Notes under the pieces: generated by a model | What the model was told of the DNA's origin: nothing | Databases searched by the model: none | Seen by the model: the letters and a program-made list of their open reading frames with translations, nothing else | Shown: one piece after another, positions 26,847 to 35,567 of the stretch | Layout: each line of letters starts with the position of its first letter | How positions within the stretch are numbered: position 1 is the stretch's first letter | Translations under genes and position numbers: made by a program | DNA from: Skermanella pratensis | GTDB taxonomy: Bacteria; Pseudomonadota; Alphaproteobacteria; Azospirillales; Azospirillaceae | Direction: 5' to 3' | Length of the DNA stretch: 64,000 nucleotides | Assembly: GCF_008843145.1 (NCBI RefSeq) | Contig: NZ_CP030265.1 | Location: 3,526,501-3,590,500, forward strand

Positions 26847-28418
26847 ATGGCTGCGAAGTTCGACCTCAACGACGACGGCGTCGTGGTGATCGTGGGCTCG
26901 GGCGCCGGCGGCGGCACGCTCGGTAACGAGCTGGCCCAGAAGGGCGTCAAGGTGGTGGTGCTGGAAGCGGGACCCCGCGTGGAGATGGAGGAGTTCGTCA
27001 ACAACGAGTGGGAATCCTTCTCGCAGATCAGCTGGCTCGACAAGCGGACGACGTCGGGAAGCTGGCGCGTCGCCAAGGATTTCGCCGGGCTGCCGGCCTG
27101 GATCGTCAAGGCGGTCGGCGGCTCGACCATCCATTGGGCAGGCGCCAGCCTGCGGTTCCAGGAGCACGAGTTCAAGACAAGGACCCATTACGGCGAACTG
27201 GCCGGGGCCAACCTGCTGGACTGGCCGGTCACGCTGGCTGAGCTGGAGCCCTACTACGCCAAGGCGGAGCACAAGATGGGCGTGACCGGGACCAGCGGCA
27301 TCCCCCGCCTGCCCGGCAACAACAACTACAAGGTGCTGGCGGCGGGCGCCAAGGCGCTGGGCTACAAGGAGTTCCACACCGGCAACATGGCGATCAACCC
27401 GCAGGAGCGCGACGGCCGGGCGGCATGCCGACAGATCGGCTTCTGCTTCCAGGGCTGCAAGACCGGGGCGAAATGGTCCACCCTGATGGCGGAAATACCC
27501 AAGGGCGAGGCGACCGGCAACCTTGAGGTCAGGTCCGACGCCCAGGTCCTGAAGATCGAGCATGACGCCTCGGGCAAGGTGACCGGCGTGCTCTACGGCG
27601 ACAAGGCCGGCAACGTCATGCGCCAGAAGGCCCGGGTCGTCGCGGTCGCCGGCAACTCGATCGAGAGTCCCCGGCTGCTGCTGAACTCGGCATCCGGCAT
27701 GTTCCCCGACGGTCTCGCCAACAGTTCCGGCCAGGTCGGGCGCAACTACATGCGCCACACCACCGGATCGGTCTACGCAGTGTTCGAGAAGCCGGTCCAC
27801 ATGTACCGCGGCACGACGATGGCCGGTATCATCCGGGACGAGTCGCGATTCGACCCGTCGCGGGGCTTCGCCGGCGGATACGAACTGGAGACGCTCTCGC
27901 TGGGCCTGCCGTTCATGGCGGCGTTCCTCAATCCCGGCGCCTGGGGCCGCGGCTTCACGTCGGCCCTGGACGGCTACGACCACATGGCCGGCATGTGGAT
28001 CGTGGGCGAGGACATGCCCCAGGAAAGCAACCGCATCACCCTGCACGCGACCGAGAAGGACGGGTTCGGCCAGCCGATCCCGAACGTGCATTTCGACGAC
28101 CATCCCAACGACGTCGCGATGCGCAACCACGCCTTCCGCCAGGGGTCGGCCGTCTACGACGCGGTGGGAGCCACCCGCACGATCCACACCCCGCCCTACC
28201 CTTCCACCCACAATCTCGGGACCAACCGGATGAGCGAGAAGGCGCGGGACGGCGTGGTCAACAAGCACGGGCAGGCGCACGACGTGAAGAACCTGTTCGT
28301 GTCCGACGGCAGCCAGTTCACCACCGGGGCCGCCTGCAACCCCACCCTGACCATCGTCTCGCTGGCCATCCGTCAGGCCGATTTCATCGCGGACCGGATG
28401 AGCAAGCGCGAGATCTGA
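26847..28418 (+). CDS. GMC-family FAD oxidoreductase, large subunit
   Basis: 523 residues. The FAD-binding Rossmann motif is VVIVGSGAGGGTLGNELA with VVVLEAG, residues ~14-45. The second GMC region is WIVKAVGGSTIHWAGASLR. A Cys-containing CRQIGFCFQGCKTGAKW resembles the iron-sulfur ligand segment reported in bacterial glucose/gluconate-type dehydrogenases. The C-terminal GMC_oxred_C end is THNLGTNRMS, then FVSDGSQFTTGAACNPTLTI with conserved His/Asn. Probably exported piggy-back with the Tat small subunit just upstream. The cytochrome c subunit that completes three-part enzymes is not present next door. Substrate is likely a sugar acid or alcohol, unknown. Confidence 0.9.
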   Translation: MAAKFDLNDDGVVVIVGSGAGGGTLGNELAQKGVKVVVLEAGPRVEMEEFVNNEWESFSQISWLDKRTTSGSWRVAKDFAGLPAWIVKAVGGSTIHWAGASLRFQEHEFKTRTHYGELAGANLLDWPVTLAELEPYYAKAEHKMGVTGTSGIPRLPGNNNYKVLAAGAKALGYKEFHTGNMAINPQERDGRAACRQIGFCFQGCKTGAKWSTLMAEIPKGEATGNLEVRSDAQVLKIEHDASGKVTGVLYGDKAGNVMRQKARVVAVAGNSIESPRLLLNSASGMFPDGLANSSGQVGRNYMRHTTGSVYAVFEKPVHMYRGTTMAGIIRDESRFDPSRGFAGGYELETLSLGLPFMAAFLNPGAWGRGFTSALDGYDHMAGMWIVGEDMPQESNRITLHATEKDGFGQPIPNVHFDDHPNDVAMRNHAFRQGSAVYDAVGATRTIHTPPYPSTHNLGTNRMSEKARDGVVNKHGQAHDVKNLFVSDGSQFTTGAACNPTLTIVSLAIRQADFIADRMSKREI

Positions 28419-28442
28419 CGCCAGTCCGGCGGATGGTCCGGC

Positions 28443-28471
28443 GGGCGCGCGGCCAGGAAGGCCGCGCGCCC
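28443..28471 (+). terminator. Hairpin terminator of the GMC operon
   Basis: GGGCGCGCGGCC - AGGAA - GGCCGCGCGCCC, a perfect 12-bp stem 24 bp after the GMC stop, followed by TTCTCG. The U-tract is weak, but the stem is very stable. Confidence 0.75.
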
Positions 28472-28863
28472 TTCTCGATTCCGGCAGCCGTCGACATCGG
28501 CTGTCGAATCGGCGCATCCCAGGACGGCCCCGGCCCGCAGGGCCGACGCCGAGATCCCGCGGGAACGTTAGGGTCCGACGTCGGGGCTGCCGTCCATGGG
28601 CCGGGGCAATTCGCTTTCCGGTAAACCCTCCCGCGCGCGACATATATGTTGGTGCGCATTTGCCGCGAAAAGTGTATAAACCCAGGCGCCGCGTCGTAGG
28701 CGAATGGAAAATTCAGTACTTTGGCGGTTTCCTCTCGCTACGGACTCGCAAATTGTTAAGAAGGGCTTAATTTGCCCACAATCGAGGTCCATATACGCGG
28801 TGCGACACTTGTTGATGCTTGTCGTGGTTGGAGCCACCCGTTCTCCCTCTTCAGGAATACCCT
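28472..28863 (+). promoter_or_regulatory. Upstream region of the second desaturase
   Basis: About 390 bp without a gene, becoming AT-rich towards the desaturase. It contains an imperfect inverted repeat CAAATTGTTAAG - AAGGG - CTTAATTTG (28749-28774) about 90 bp before the start codon, a candidate operator or attenuator. No clear sigma-70 pair is asserted. Confidence 0.4.
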
Positions 28864-29934
28864 ATGCCACCCGATGACACCGGGGTGCAGACAATGTGCG
28901 CCTCGACCCCCACGCCTGCGACCTTTCAGGACAGAAAGCAGGCAGCTCGCCGCTGGGCTCAACAGCTCGCGGCCTTCAAGCAACCCGTCCTGGGGCGCAG
29001 CGTCGGACAGATCGGAACGACCTTGTTGCCGCTCGCCGGGCTGACCATACTGATGGGCTTCAGCCTGCAGGTGGGATACTGGCTGACACTGCTGCTCTCG
29101 GTTCCCGCCGCGTTCTTCCTGGTGCGGGCATTCATTCTTCAGCATGACTGCGGTCACGGCAGCCTGTTCAAGTCCGGCTGGGCCAACGACGCGCTCGGGC
29201 GCTGCCTCTCCGTGCTGACCATGACCCCCTATGGCTACTGGAAACGCGAGCACGCGATCCACCATGCCACGTCGGGTAACCTGGAAAAGCGCGGGATCGG
29301 CGACATCACCACCCTGACCGTCCGCGAATACCTGGCCCTCTCCCGCTGGGGCCGGCTGCGCTACCGGCTGTACCGGCACCCGATCGTGCTGTTCGGCATC
29401 GGCCCCGCCTTCATGTTCCTGATCCGTCACCGGATAGCGATCGGGGACGGCACCAACGACCGTGCCGCCTGGATCAGCGTGCTGGGCACCAACGCCGCGA
29501 TCCTGGCAGCTTTCGCCGCAGCCTCGCTGGCGTTCGGCTGGGTGCCGGTCCTGATGGTCTGGGGACCGGTCATCCTGCTGGCCGCGACGATCGGCATCTG
29601 GATGTTCTATGTGCAGCACCAGTTCGAAGGGGTCCAGTGGCACCATGAGGAGGAGTGGGATTTCCACGCCTCGGCACTGGACGGCTGCTCCTTCTACGAT
29701 CTGCCGCGGTGGCTGCACTGGCTGACCGGATATATCGGCTATCACCACGTCCACCACCTGTCGTCCAAGATCCCGAATTACCGGTTGCGGGATTGCCATC
29801 TCTCGATCCCCGATCTCCAGCGCGTCCGCTCCCTCGGCCTGATCGAGAGCTTGAAGACCGTAAGCCTCGCCCTGTGGGATGAAGACAACCGCAGGATGAT
29901 CCGTTTCGGGGACCTGCGCGAGCGCATGGCCTGA
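28864..29934 (+). CDS. Acyl-lipid fatty acid desaturase (delta-12/omega-3-like)
   Basis: A ~356-residue membrane di-iron enzyme. The three histidine boxes are HDCGHGS (HxxxH), HAIHHATSGN (HxxHH) and HHVHHLSSKIPNYRL (HxxHH, in the form of acyl-lipid desaturases), and the Q/H-containing YVQHQFEG is typical of this subfamily. Hydrophobic pairs at residues ~45-85 and ~180-235 hold it in the membrane. I start at ATG 28864 with AGGAA 7 bases upstream. The strong third box and its LPRWLHWLTGYIGYHH context suggest desaturation of phospholipid acyl chains. Followed by a convergent terminator. Confidence 0.92.
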   Translation: MPPDDTGVQTMCASTPTPATFQDRKQAARRWAQQLAAFKQPVLGRSVGQIGTTLLPLAGLTILMGFSLQVGYWLTLLLSVPAAFFLVRAFILQHDCGHGSLFKSGWANDALGRCLSVLTMTPYGYWKREHAIHHATSGNLEKRGIGDITTLTVREYLALSRWGRLRYRLYRHPIVLFGIGPAFMFLIRHRIAIGDGTNDRAAWISVLGTNAAILAAFAAASLAFGWVPVLMVWGPVILLAATIGIWMFYVQHQFEGVQWHHEEEWDFHASALDGCSFYDLPRWLHWLTGYIGYHHVHHLSSKIPNYRLRDCHLSIPDLQRVRSLGLIESLKTVSLALWDEDNRRMIRFGDLRERMA

Positions 29935-29943
29935 CGCCGGCCG

Positions 29944-29972
29944 CGGGGGAGCGCCGGGCCGGCGCTCCCCCG
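29944..29972. terminator. Convergent GC-rich hairpin between desaturase and RTX gene
   Basis: CGGGGGAGCGCC - GGGCC - GGCGCTCCCCCG, a perfect 12-bp stem 9 bp after the desaturase stop and 19 bp before the end of the opposing RTX gene. Probably terminates both. Confidence 0.75.
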
Positions 29973-29991
29973 CCGACGAACCGTCAGCCGA

Positions 29992-32178
29992 TCAGGCCAG
30001 CAGCCACGCCGCCTTGCCCGGCTGCATCGAGCCGACATCGTTGGACCCGATACCCATCAGGGTCACCAACTCGTCCACCTTGCCGTCGTGATGGACCCAG
30101 ACGGCCACGGCGCTCGGCCCCTTGGCGACCACCTCGACAGCGTAGTCCGAGCCATGGCCCGACATCAGGGGCCGAAGGTCCAGGATATCCTGGCCGACCT
30201 TGAAGTCCATGATCACGTCGCCCTTGTCTCCAAGGCCGTTGAACACGAACCTGTCGCTTCCGCCGCCGCCGTACAGCAGGTCGGCGCCGCCACCCCCAGT
30301 GATGATGTCCTTGCCGTCATTGCCCTTGATGATGTTCGACAGGCCGTTGCCGGTCAGGGTCATGCCGCCGGCCCTGAGCCCGATCAGGTTCTCGACATTG
30401 TCGGGCGCCGTGAAGGCGACGTCCCAGACCTTGACGGTGTCGATGCCCTCGCCCGGCTTCTCGACCACCTTGTCGTAGATGCTCCCGGCCACGTAGGTGT
30501 CGTCGCCCTTGCCGCCTTTCATGACGTCATGGCCGGAGCCGCCGTCGAGCTGTTCGTTCTTGTCGGTACCGGTCAGGATGTCGGCCTTCGACGTACCCTT
30601 GAGCGTCGCGGTGAAGCCGGCGCTCTCCCGCCATTGGGCCACGGTGGGCAACGGCGTCGGCGCCGAACCGGAGCCGGCCGGGCTGAAGCCGAAATCGTCG
30701 GCGGCGAAGGCGGCGAGCTTGGTGTTCAGGAACTTGAGCGTCTGCCCGCCGCCCAGGTCCAGCACGACATCGGCGCCCGACTGCTTCATGGCCGCCTTGA
30801 CCGCCGCGAAGCTGGTGAAGGAGCCCCCTTCCAGGCGCACGGTGTCGCCCGCGCCAGCCCCGGCCTTGAAGTCGGTGATGACGTCGTTGCCCTTGCCCTT
30901 GGCGATGACGAACACATCGTTGCCGCCGCCGCCCGTCAGGCGATCGTTGCCCGCGCCACCATCAAGCACGTCGTTGCCCGCGCCGCCCTTGATCACGTTG
31001 TCCTTGGCATTGCCGGTGACCTTGGAGCCGGCCGAGCGCGTCACGTTGGCGTTCTCGACCGACGACGGCATGGTGTAGGAGGCGTCGGTCACCGTCACGG
31101 TGTCGACCGGATCGGACGGCTTGGGCGGCGTCCCGCCGGAGGCGGGACCTCCCGAGTTGGGACCGGCCTTGCCGTTCCACACGCCGTCGAAGCGGTTGTT
31201 CGAAACCTGCAGGCCCTTGCCCTGCCCGGACTCGACGTTCAGCCAGTTGTTCGACCGGTTGATGGTGTTGTTGGTGATCGTGATGTCCGAAGACGGAGTG
31301 GCCTGGCCGCCGGTCTTGCCGGCCGCGACGTTGACGACGGTGTAGTATTTGGGATTGCCGGCCAGCAGGTTGCCGGTCGCCGTGCTGTCGACCGCGCCCA
31401 GGAAGTTGAGCGGGCGCTTGCCCACGTCGAAGACCTCGTTGCCGATCGCGACGACGTTCTTCGCTTCGTAGTCGCGCATGCCCGGGCGCATCCACTTGGG
31501 CGTCGTCCAGCCGCCGATGGAGATGCCGTCGACATCGACGTCGTGGACCCTGTTGTACTCGATCCGGACATTCGTCGAGCCGCCCTTGGCGAACAGGCCC
31601 GCGACGCCGGTGACCTTGGAAATGTCGTTGCGGGCGATGACGCTGTCATTGACCGCCACGAAATCGATGCCCTGGTCGCCGGCGCCGATGATGGTGTTGT
31701 CCAGGATATGGATGTTGTCGCCCTGGGAGATCTTGATGCCATCCATGCCGGCGCCGCGGATGATATTGTCCTCGACGACGATGTTCTTGACCATGTCCTT
31801 GAAGTCAGTACCGGCCATGCCGAACTGAATGCCGTTCTGCTTGGACTGCGCGGTCACGTCGAAGCCGCGGACGACGATGTTCTCCTCGCCGAAACCGGCG
31901 ATCGTCGCGGTCCCGCCACTGGCGGGCTTGATCTTCGCCGCTCCGTTGCCGTCGGCCGAGATCAACCAGATCGGCGCCTTTTCCGTACCGCTGTGCTTGA
32001 AGTTGACGTTCTCAACATACGTGCCGGCCTTCACCATGACGGCCGTTCCAGGCGTCGCCTTGTCCAATGCAGCCTGGATCGTTTTGAATGGTGAGCTTTC
32101 CGATCCACTGTTGCTGTTGCTGCCCTTGTTGGAAACCCAAATGGTGCGCTGCGGCGCGATGTTGGAAAACGGGGTCAC
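29992..32178 (-). CDS. Secreted right-handed beta-helix protein with RTX repeats
   Basis: 728 residues from GTG 32178 (GAGAGGAA 7 bases upstream). An N-terminal parallel beta-helix (residues ~15-330) opens with TIWVSNKGSNSNSG and SSPFKTIQAALD. It contains repeated NxI/NxV coils (VEDNIIRGAGMDGIKISQ, ILDNTIIGAGDQGIDF, IEYNRVHDVDVDGISI). A Pro/Gly linker is followed by two groups of calcium-binding RTX nonapeptides (IKGGAGNDVLDGGAGNDRL and GGGGADLLYGGGGSDRF). The fold recalls mannuronan C5-epimerases and pectate-lyase-like enzymes, which are exported by type I systems. No signal peptide is present, consistent with that. No ABC exporter is in the window. Catalytic residues are not identified. Confidence 0.85.
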   Translation of the reverse strand: MTPFSNIAPQRTIWVSNKGSNSNSGSESSPFKTIQAALDKATPGTAVMVKAGTYVENVNFKHSGTEKAPIWLISADGNGAAKIKPASGGTATIAGFGEENIVVRGFDVTAQSKQNGIQFGMAGTDFKDMVKNIVVEDNIIRGAGMDGIKISQGDNIHILDNTIIGAGDQGIDFVAVNDSVIARNDISKVTGVAGLFAKGGSTNVRIEYNRVHDVDVDGISIGGWTTPKWMRPGMRDYEAKNVVAIGNEVFDVGKRPLNFLGAVDSTATGNLLAGNPKYYTVVNVAAGKTGGQATPSSDITITNNTINRSNNWLNVESGQGKGLQVSNNRFDGVWNGKAGPNSGGPASGGTPPKPSDPVDTVTVTDASYTMPSSVENANVTRSAGSKVTGNAKDNVIKGGAGNDVLDGGAGNDRLTGGGGNDVFVIAKGKGNDVITDFKAGAGAGDTVRLEGGSFTSFAAVKAAMKQSGADVVLDLGGGQTLKFLNTKLAAFAADDFGFSPAGSGSAPTPLPTVAQWRESAGFTATLKGTSKADILTGTDKNEQLDGGSGHDVMKGGKGDDTYVAGSIYDKVVEKPGEGIDTVKVWDVAFTAPDNVENLIGLRAGGMTLTGNGLSNIIKGNDGKDIITGGGGADLLYGGGGSDRFVFNGLGDKGDVIMDFKVGQDILDLRPLMSGHGSDYAVEVVAKGPSAVAVWVHHDGKVDELVTLMGIGSNDVGSMQPGKAAWLLA

Positions 32179-32743
32179 GTTCCAGTTCCTCTCGAATTTC
32201 AGCGAGGGCCGACCCGCGAACATCTCCGCGGCATTTCAGCCCTTCATTCAACTCCCGTATCATCTGATAGGGTTACTTCTTTCGAGAGAATGTCCTGGAC
32301 GATTTAATAGACCGTTACCGTCAAGCCCATGCCGCTAGTGAAATTGGGCGGAAAACCGATACGTGGGAAATACTCCGAATTCAGAAACAATTCCGATGCA
32401 TGGAAAAACCCTTGCTATATCTGGGATTACGGGCGTTTTCCTGCGGCTCTGAGCCAGTGGCAGGCAGCTCTATTAAGAGATATTCAAGTATCCGTACCTG
32501 AAAACGATCACAGCCCGGTCGGATCCGTGTCACAACGCCGTACCGACTTTTGTCGAAACGGCAGACGCCTTTTTTGCTCCCCCGCTCCGGTCGATTGGAT
32601 GTAATTTCCGGATCGTCCGCTGTACAGATAAGTACAAATCATCAAATCGCTGCACCAGATCCGCATGAAGTCTGCTTTAACCGAGTAAAAGACCTCTTTT
32701 GCTCAAGCGGAGATCGGACTGTAACGCACAATCAAAGAGTGGC
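32179..32743. promoter_or_regulatory. AT-rich shared upstream region of two divergent beta-helix genes
   Basis: 565 bp without a supportable gene, clearly richer in A+T than its neighbours. It must hold both promoters. Positions 32330-32600 contain scattered open frames with no ribosome sites or familiar proteins. I see no tRNA, riboswitch or strong hairpin. Confidence 0.5.
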
Positions 32744-34117
32744 ATGATAATGGGCGATCGTCTGATCTGGGTTTCCAAATCCGGAAGCAACTCCAACTCC
32801 GGCAGTTCTTCATCTCCCCTGAAAACTATTCAGGCTGCAATCGACCGCGCTTCGGGTGGCACCGACATCATGGTCAAGGCGGGCACCTATGTTGAGAATG
32901 TCCGGGTCCGAAAGGATGACATTTCGCTGATTTCGGCTGATGGAAACCATGAGGCGACGATCAAGGCGGCCTCTCAGGGACGTGCGGCGATCAGCGGCTT
33001 CGGGGTCGAGGGGATCAAGATCAAGGGCTTCGAGATCGACGGGCCGTCCGGTTCAAACGCCGTCCATTTCGGCATGTCGGGCCGCGGCTTCGGCGATCCG
33101 ATCCGCGACCTGACCATCCAGGACAACAAGATCCACAGTTCCGGCCTGGACGGCATCAAGGTTTCGCAGGCATACAACGTCAAAGTGCTGAACAACGATG
33201 TGTCCGGCTCCGGCGAAGAGGGGATCGACTTCGTCGCGGTCAATAATTCGCGCATCGCGGGCAACGACGTGTCCGGCAGCGACGGGCCGTCCGCTCTCGG
33301 GGTCAAGGGCGGATCGTCCAACGTCACGATCGAGAACAACAAGGTCTGGGATTCCAAGGCCGCGGGCATCAGCGTGGGCGGCTGGACGACGGACAAGTGG
33401 ATGTGGCCGAACGCGCGCAGCTATGAGGCCAAGGACCTGACGGTCGTCGGCAACGAGGTCCGGGACGTGGGCAAGGCCGCCATCCTCGTCTCCGGCGCGC
33501 GGGACAGCTATATCGGCGACAACTATCTTGACCCCGATAACGGCCAGAAGGCCGCGATCTGGGTGGATCGCAGCAAGGCGGCCCACCCGAGCCCCATCTA
33601 CTCCAAGGACATCTCCATCGAGGGCAACTTCTTCGAAAGCTCCAAACTGGTGCAGGTGAACAAGGGCAACGGCGGCGGCTTGGATGTCAGCGACAACACC
33701 GCGGCCGCCTCTGGGCAGAAGGGCGCCTGGGCTTCCGCCAGGAGCGCGGGCGACGTGGCCGGGGCCTCGGACGAAGCGGCCTCCGGCGTGATCGCGATCG
33801 CCCGTGAGGATCTGCCGGAGGGCTACGACCTCCGGAACGGCGGAGACCTGCCGGACGTCCGCATCGTCGTGGGCGACGAGTCCGTGGTCTATACCCCGAT
33901 CCGCGACGGCGGCGTCGATGCGGGGAACCTGCCGGACGATGCCGTTCCGGCGGCTGACTACCTGTTCTTCAAAACGGCCGACAAACCGGCCGGGAGTGAT
34001 GCGGCCGACGATGCCGCAGCGATCCTCACCGGATGGCACGCGATCGACGGGGCGCCGCAGCCGGAACTGCCAGGCATCGATCAGGCTAGCTCTTCCGCAT
34101 CCGGGTGGATGCTCTAA
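32744..34117 (+). CDS. Right-handed beta-helix protein, paralogue without RTX repeats
   Basis: A ~457-residue protein. Residues 1-300 are a close relative of the beta-helix at 29992-32178: LIWVSKSGSNSNSGS and SSPLKTIQAAID, GIDFVAVNNSRIAGNDVSGS, and AAGISVGGWTTDKWMWP against GISIGGWTTPKWMRP. Instead of RTX repeats it ends with an acidic, Ala/Asp-rich region (VIAIAREDLPEGYDLRNG, then DDAVPAADYLFFKTADKPAG). There is no signal peptide. ATG 32744 or 32750 is the start. Its divergent pairing with the RTX version implies an old local duplication, with gain or loss of the RTX tail. Possibly a carbohydrate-active or cell-surface protein. Confidence 0.78.
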   Translation: MIMGDRLIWVSKSGSNSNSGSSSSPLKTIQAAIDRASGGTDIMVKAGTYVENVRVRKDDISLISADGNHEATIKAASQGRAAISGFGVEGIKIKGFEIDGPSGSNAVHFGMSGRGFGDPIRDLTIQDNKIHSSGLDGIKVSQAYNVKVLNNDVSGSGEEGIDFVAVNNSRIAGNDVSGSDGPSALGVKGGSSNVTIENNKVWDSKAAGISVGGWTTDKWMWPNARSYEAKDLTVVGNEVRDVGKAAILVSGARDSYIGDNYLDPDNGQKAAIWVDRSKAAHPSPIYSKDISIEGNFFESSKLVQVNKGNGGGLDVSDNTAAASGQKGAWASARSAGDVAGASDEAASGVIAIAREDLPEGYDLRNGGDLPDVRIVVGDESVVYTPIRDGGVDAGNLPDDAVPAADYLFFKTADKPAGSDAADDAAAILTGWHAIDGAPQPELPGIDQASSSASGWML

Positions 34118-34154
34118 AGGATCTTTACCTCCTCTCTCTTTCGGGGAAATCCCC

Positions 34155-34188
34155 GCCCTCTTCCGGCTAATCCCATCCGGAAGAGGGC
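34155..34188 (+). terminator. Hairpin terminator after the beta-helix paralogue
   Basis: GCCCTCTTCCGG - 10-base loop - CCGGAAGAGGGC, a perfect 12-bp stem 38 bp after the stop, followed by AATCC rather than a U-run. A likely transcript end. Confidence 0.65.
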
Positions 34189-34319
34189 AATCCGGGAATT
34201 GTGCCAAATTGGTCTCCGGCATGGTTAATTATCGTTTAATTTTTTGGGTTGACGTCGAAACAAAATCCAGTCATGGGCATTGCTCGCGTGACGATATTAA
34301 CCATAATGGGGCTGGTTTT

Positions 34320-34886
34320 ATGCATTTTCGCGGTAAATCAGGGGCGGTGTCGAGGCGATCGCTGTTGGCGGGCGGGATTTCCGCAGCACTCCTCTCAGTG
34401 ATCAGGCCAGCCGCCGCGGCGGTCGCTCCGGTGAAGGATAGACAGCTTCACCTTTACCATCGCCAGACCGGCGAATTCTTCAAGGAAACCTATTTCGAAG
34501 ACGGCTTTTACCGGGTCGATGCGCTGGACCAGATCAACTGGGTGCTGCGTGACTGGCGAACCGACGCGACGACCCCGATAGACCCCGCCCTGCTCGACAT
34601 CCTGTACAACGTCGCGAACAGCGTCGATGCCGGCAAGCCTTTCGAGATCCTGTCCGGGTACCGCACGCCCGCGACCAACGCGGCCCTGCGCCGGCACGGC
34701 ATCCGGACGGCTTCGCACAGTTATCATATGGTTGGCCAAGCGGTCGACATCACGCTTCCGGGAGTCAGCCTGCGCAATATGCGGAAGGCCGCCCTCGCGC
34801 TCGGCAAGGGCGGCGTCGGCTATTATCCCAGGTCGGGCTTCATCCACGTCGATACCGGCGACGTCCGGCAGTGGAACGGTCGCTGA
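34320..34886 (+). CDS. Tat-exported DUF882/YcbK-like peptidase-fold protein
   Basis: 188 residues starting at ATG 34320. The Tat signal SRRSLLAGGISAALL ends near AAAA. The mature domain matches the DUF882 (M15-like, MEPD-fold) group: LSGYRTPATNAALRRHG, SHSYHMVGQAVDITLPGV with Zn-type His/Asp positions, and GGVGYYPRSGFIHVDTGDVRQW with His-x-Asp. Proteins of this family act in the periplasm on peptidoglycan or related substrates; YcbK/MepK is a murein endopeptidase. The conserved His/Asp/His set suggests an active metalloenzyme. Confidence 0.88.
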   Translation: MHFRGKSGAVSRRSLLAGGISAALLSVIRPAAAAVAPVKDRQLHLYHRQTGEFFKETYFEDGFYRVDALDQINWVLRDWRTDATTPIDPALLDILYNVANSVDAGKPFEILSGYRTPATNAALRRHGIRTASHSYHMVGQAVDITLPGVSLRNMRKAALALGKGGVGYYPRSGFIHVDTGDVRQWNGR

Positions 34887-34970
34887 CGAACTCCGGCGCC
34901 TGCCGGAGGACCTTATGGAGCGCCGGCCTCCGGCTGACCAGCGCTCCGCGTCCGTCTGCCGACGGATCAA

Positions 34971-35438
34971 TCAGGGAATGCGGAGCATCTGACCCGGATA
35001 GATCTTGTCCGGATGCTCCAGCATCGGCCGGTTGGCCTCGAAGATCGCCTGATACTTGTTGGGATCCCCATAAAACTCCTTCGATACCTTCGAAAGCGTG
35101 TCGCCTTTCCTGACCGTATAGAAGCGTGATTCAGGCGCCGCGTTGGCGGCCGCCGGAGTGGCGGCAGCGGCGGGCGCGGCGCCTTCGGCCAGGGTCAGGC
35201 GGTCCTCCACCTTCGCGACGCCATGCACGTTGCCAAGCGCCAGGACGATCTTCTCGCGCTGCTCCTGCGACGGGGCGGTACCGGAAACGGTGACGATGTC
35301 GTCCTTCACGTCGACCGTGAAATCCTTGGCCTCGAGGCCGAGCTTGGTGACTTCGGCGCGCAGCTCTTCCGGTGTCGGGGCGTCGCTGCCGATACCCAGC
35401 TTGCGGCCCGCATCCTTGACAAAATCGAAGAAGCCCAT
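34971..35438 (-). CDS. BON-LysM protein (Kbp/YgaU type)
   Basis: 155 residues. A start typical of the family (MGFFDFVKDAGRKLG) is followed by a BON domain (residues ~25-85, VTVSGTAPSQEQREKIVLAL, GVAKVEDRL). An Ala/Pro linker leads to a LysM domain (FYTVRKGDTLSKVSKEFYG, PNKYQAIFEANRPML, IYPGQMLRIP). The E. coli homologue Kbp binds potassium ions in the cytoplasm; there is no signal peptide here either. Length and domain order agree with that family. Confidence 0.92.
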   Translation of the reverse strand: MGFFDFVKDAGRKLGIGSDAPTPEELRAEVTKLGLEAKDFTVDVKDDIVTVSGTAPSQEQREKIVLALGNVHGVAKVEDRLTLAEGAAPAAAATPAAANAAPESRFYTVRKGDTLSKVSKEFYGDPNKYQAIFEANRPMLEHPDKIYPGQMLRIP

Positions 35439-35567
35439 GGTGTTCTCCTCAAAGGGGGTGGACCGGGTGTGGAAACGGGACGGGCCGCCGGGGCGGGCCC
35501 GTCACTGAACTGGACAACAAACACCCGGGCGGTCCCGCGGTTGCGTGGAGGGCCGGGCTGCGGGAGC

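Noticed and set aside
30088-32094. Long plus-strand frame opposite the RTX beta-helix gene
   Set aside because: Antisense to an obvious repeat protein, and its own apparent repetition mirrors the RTX codons.
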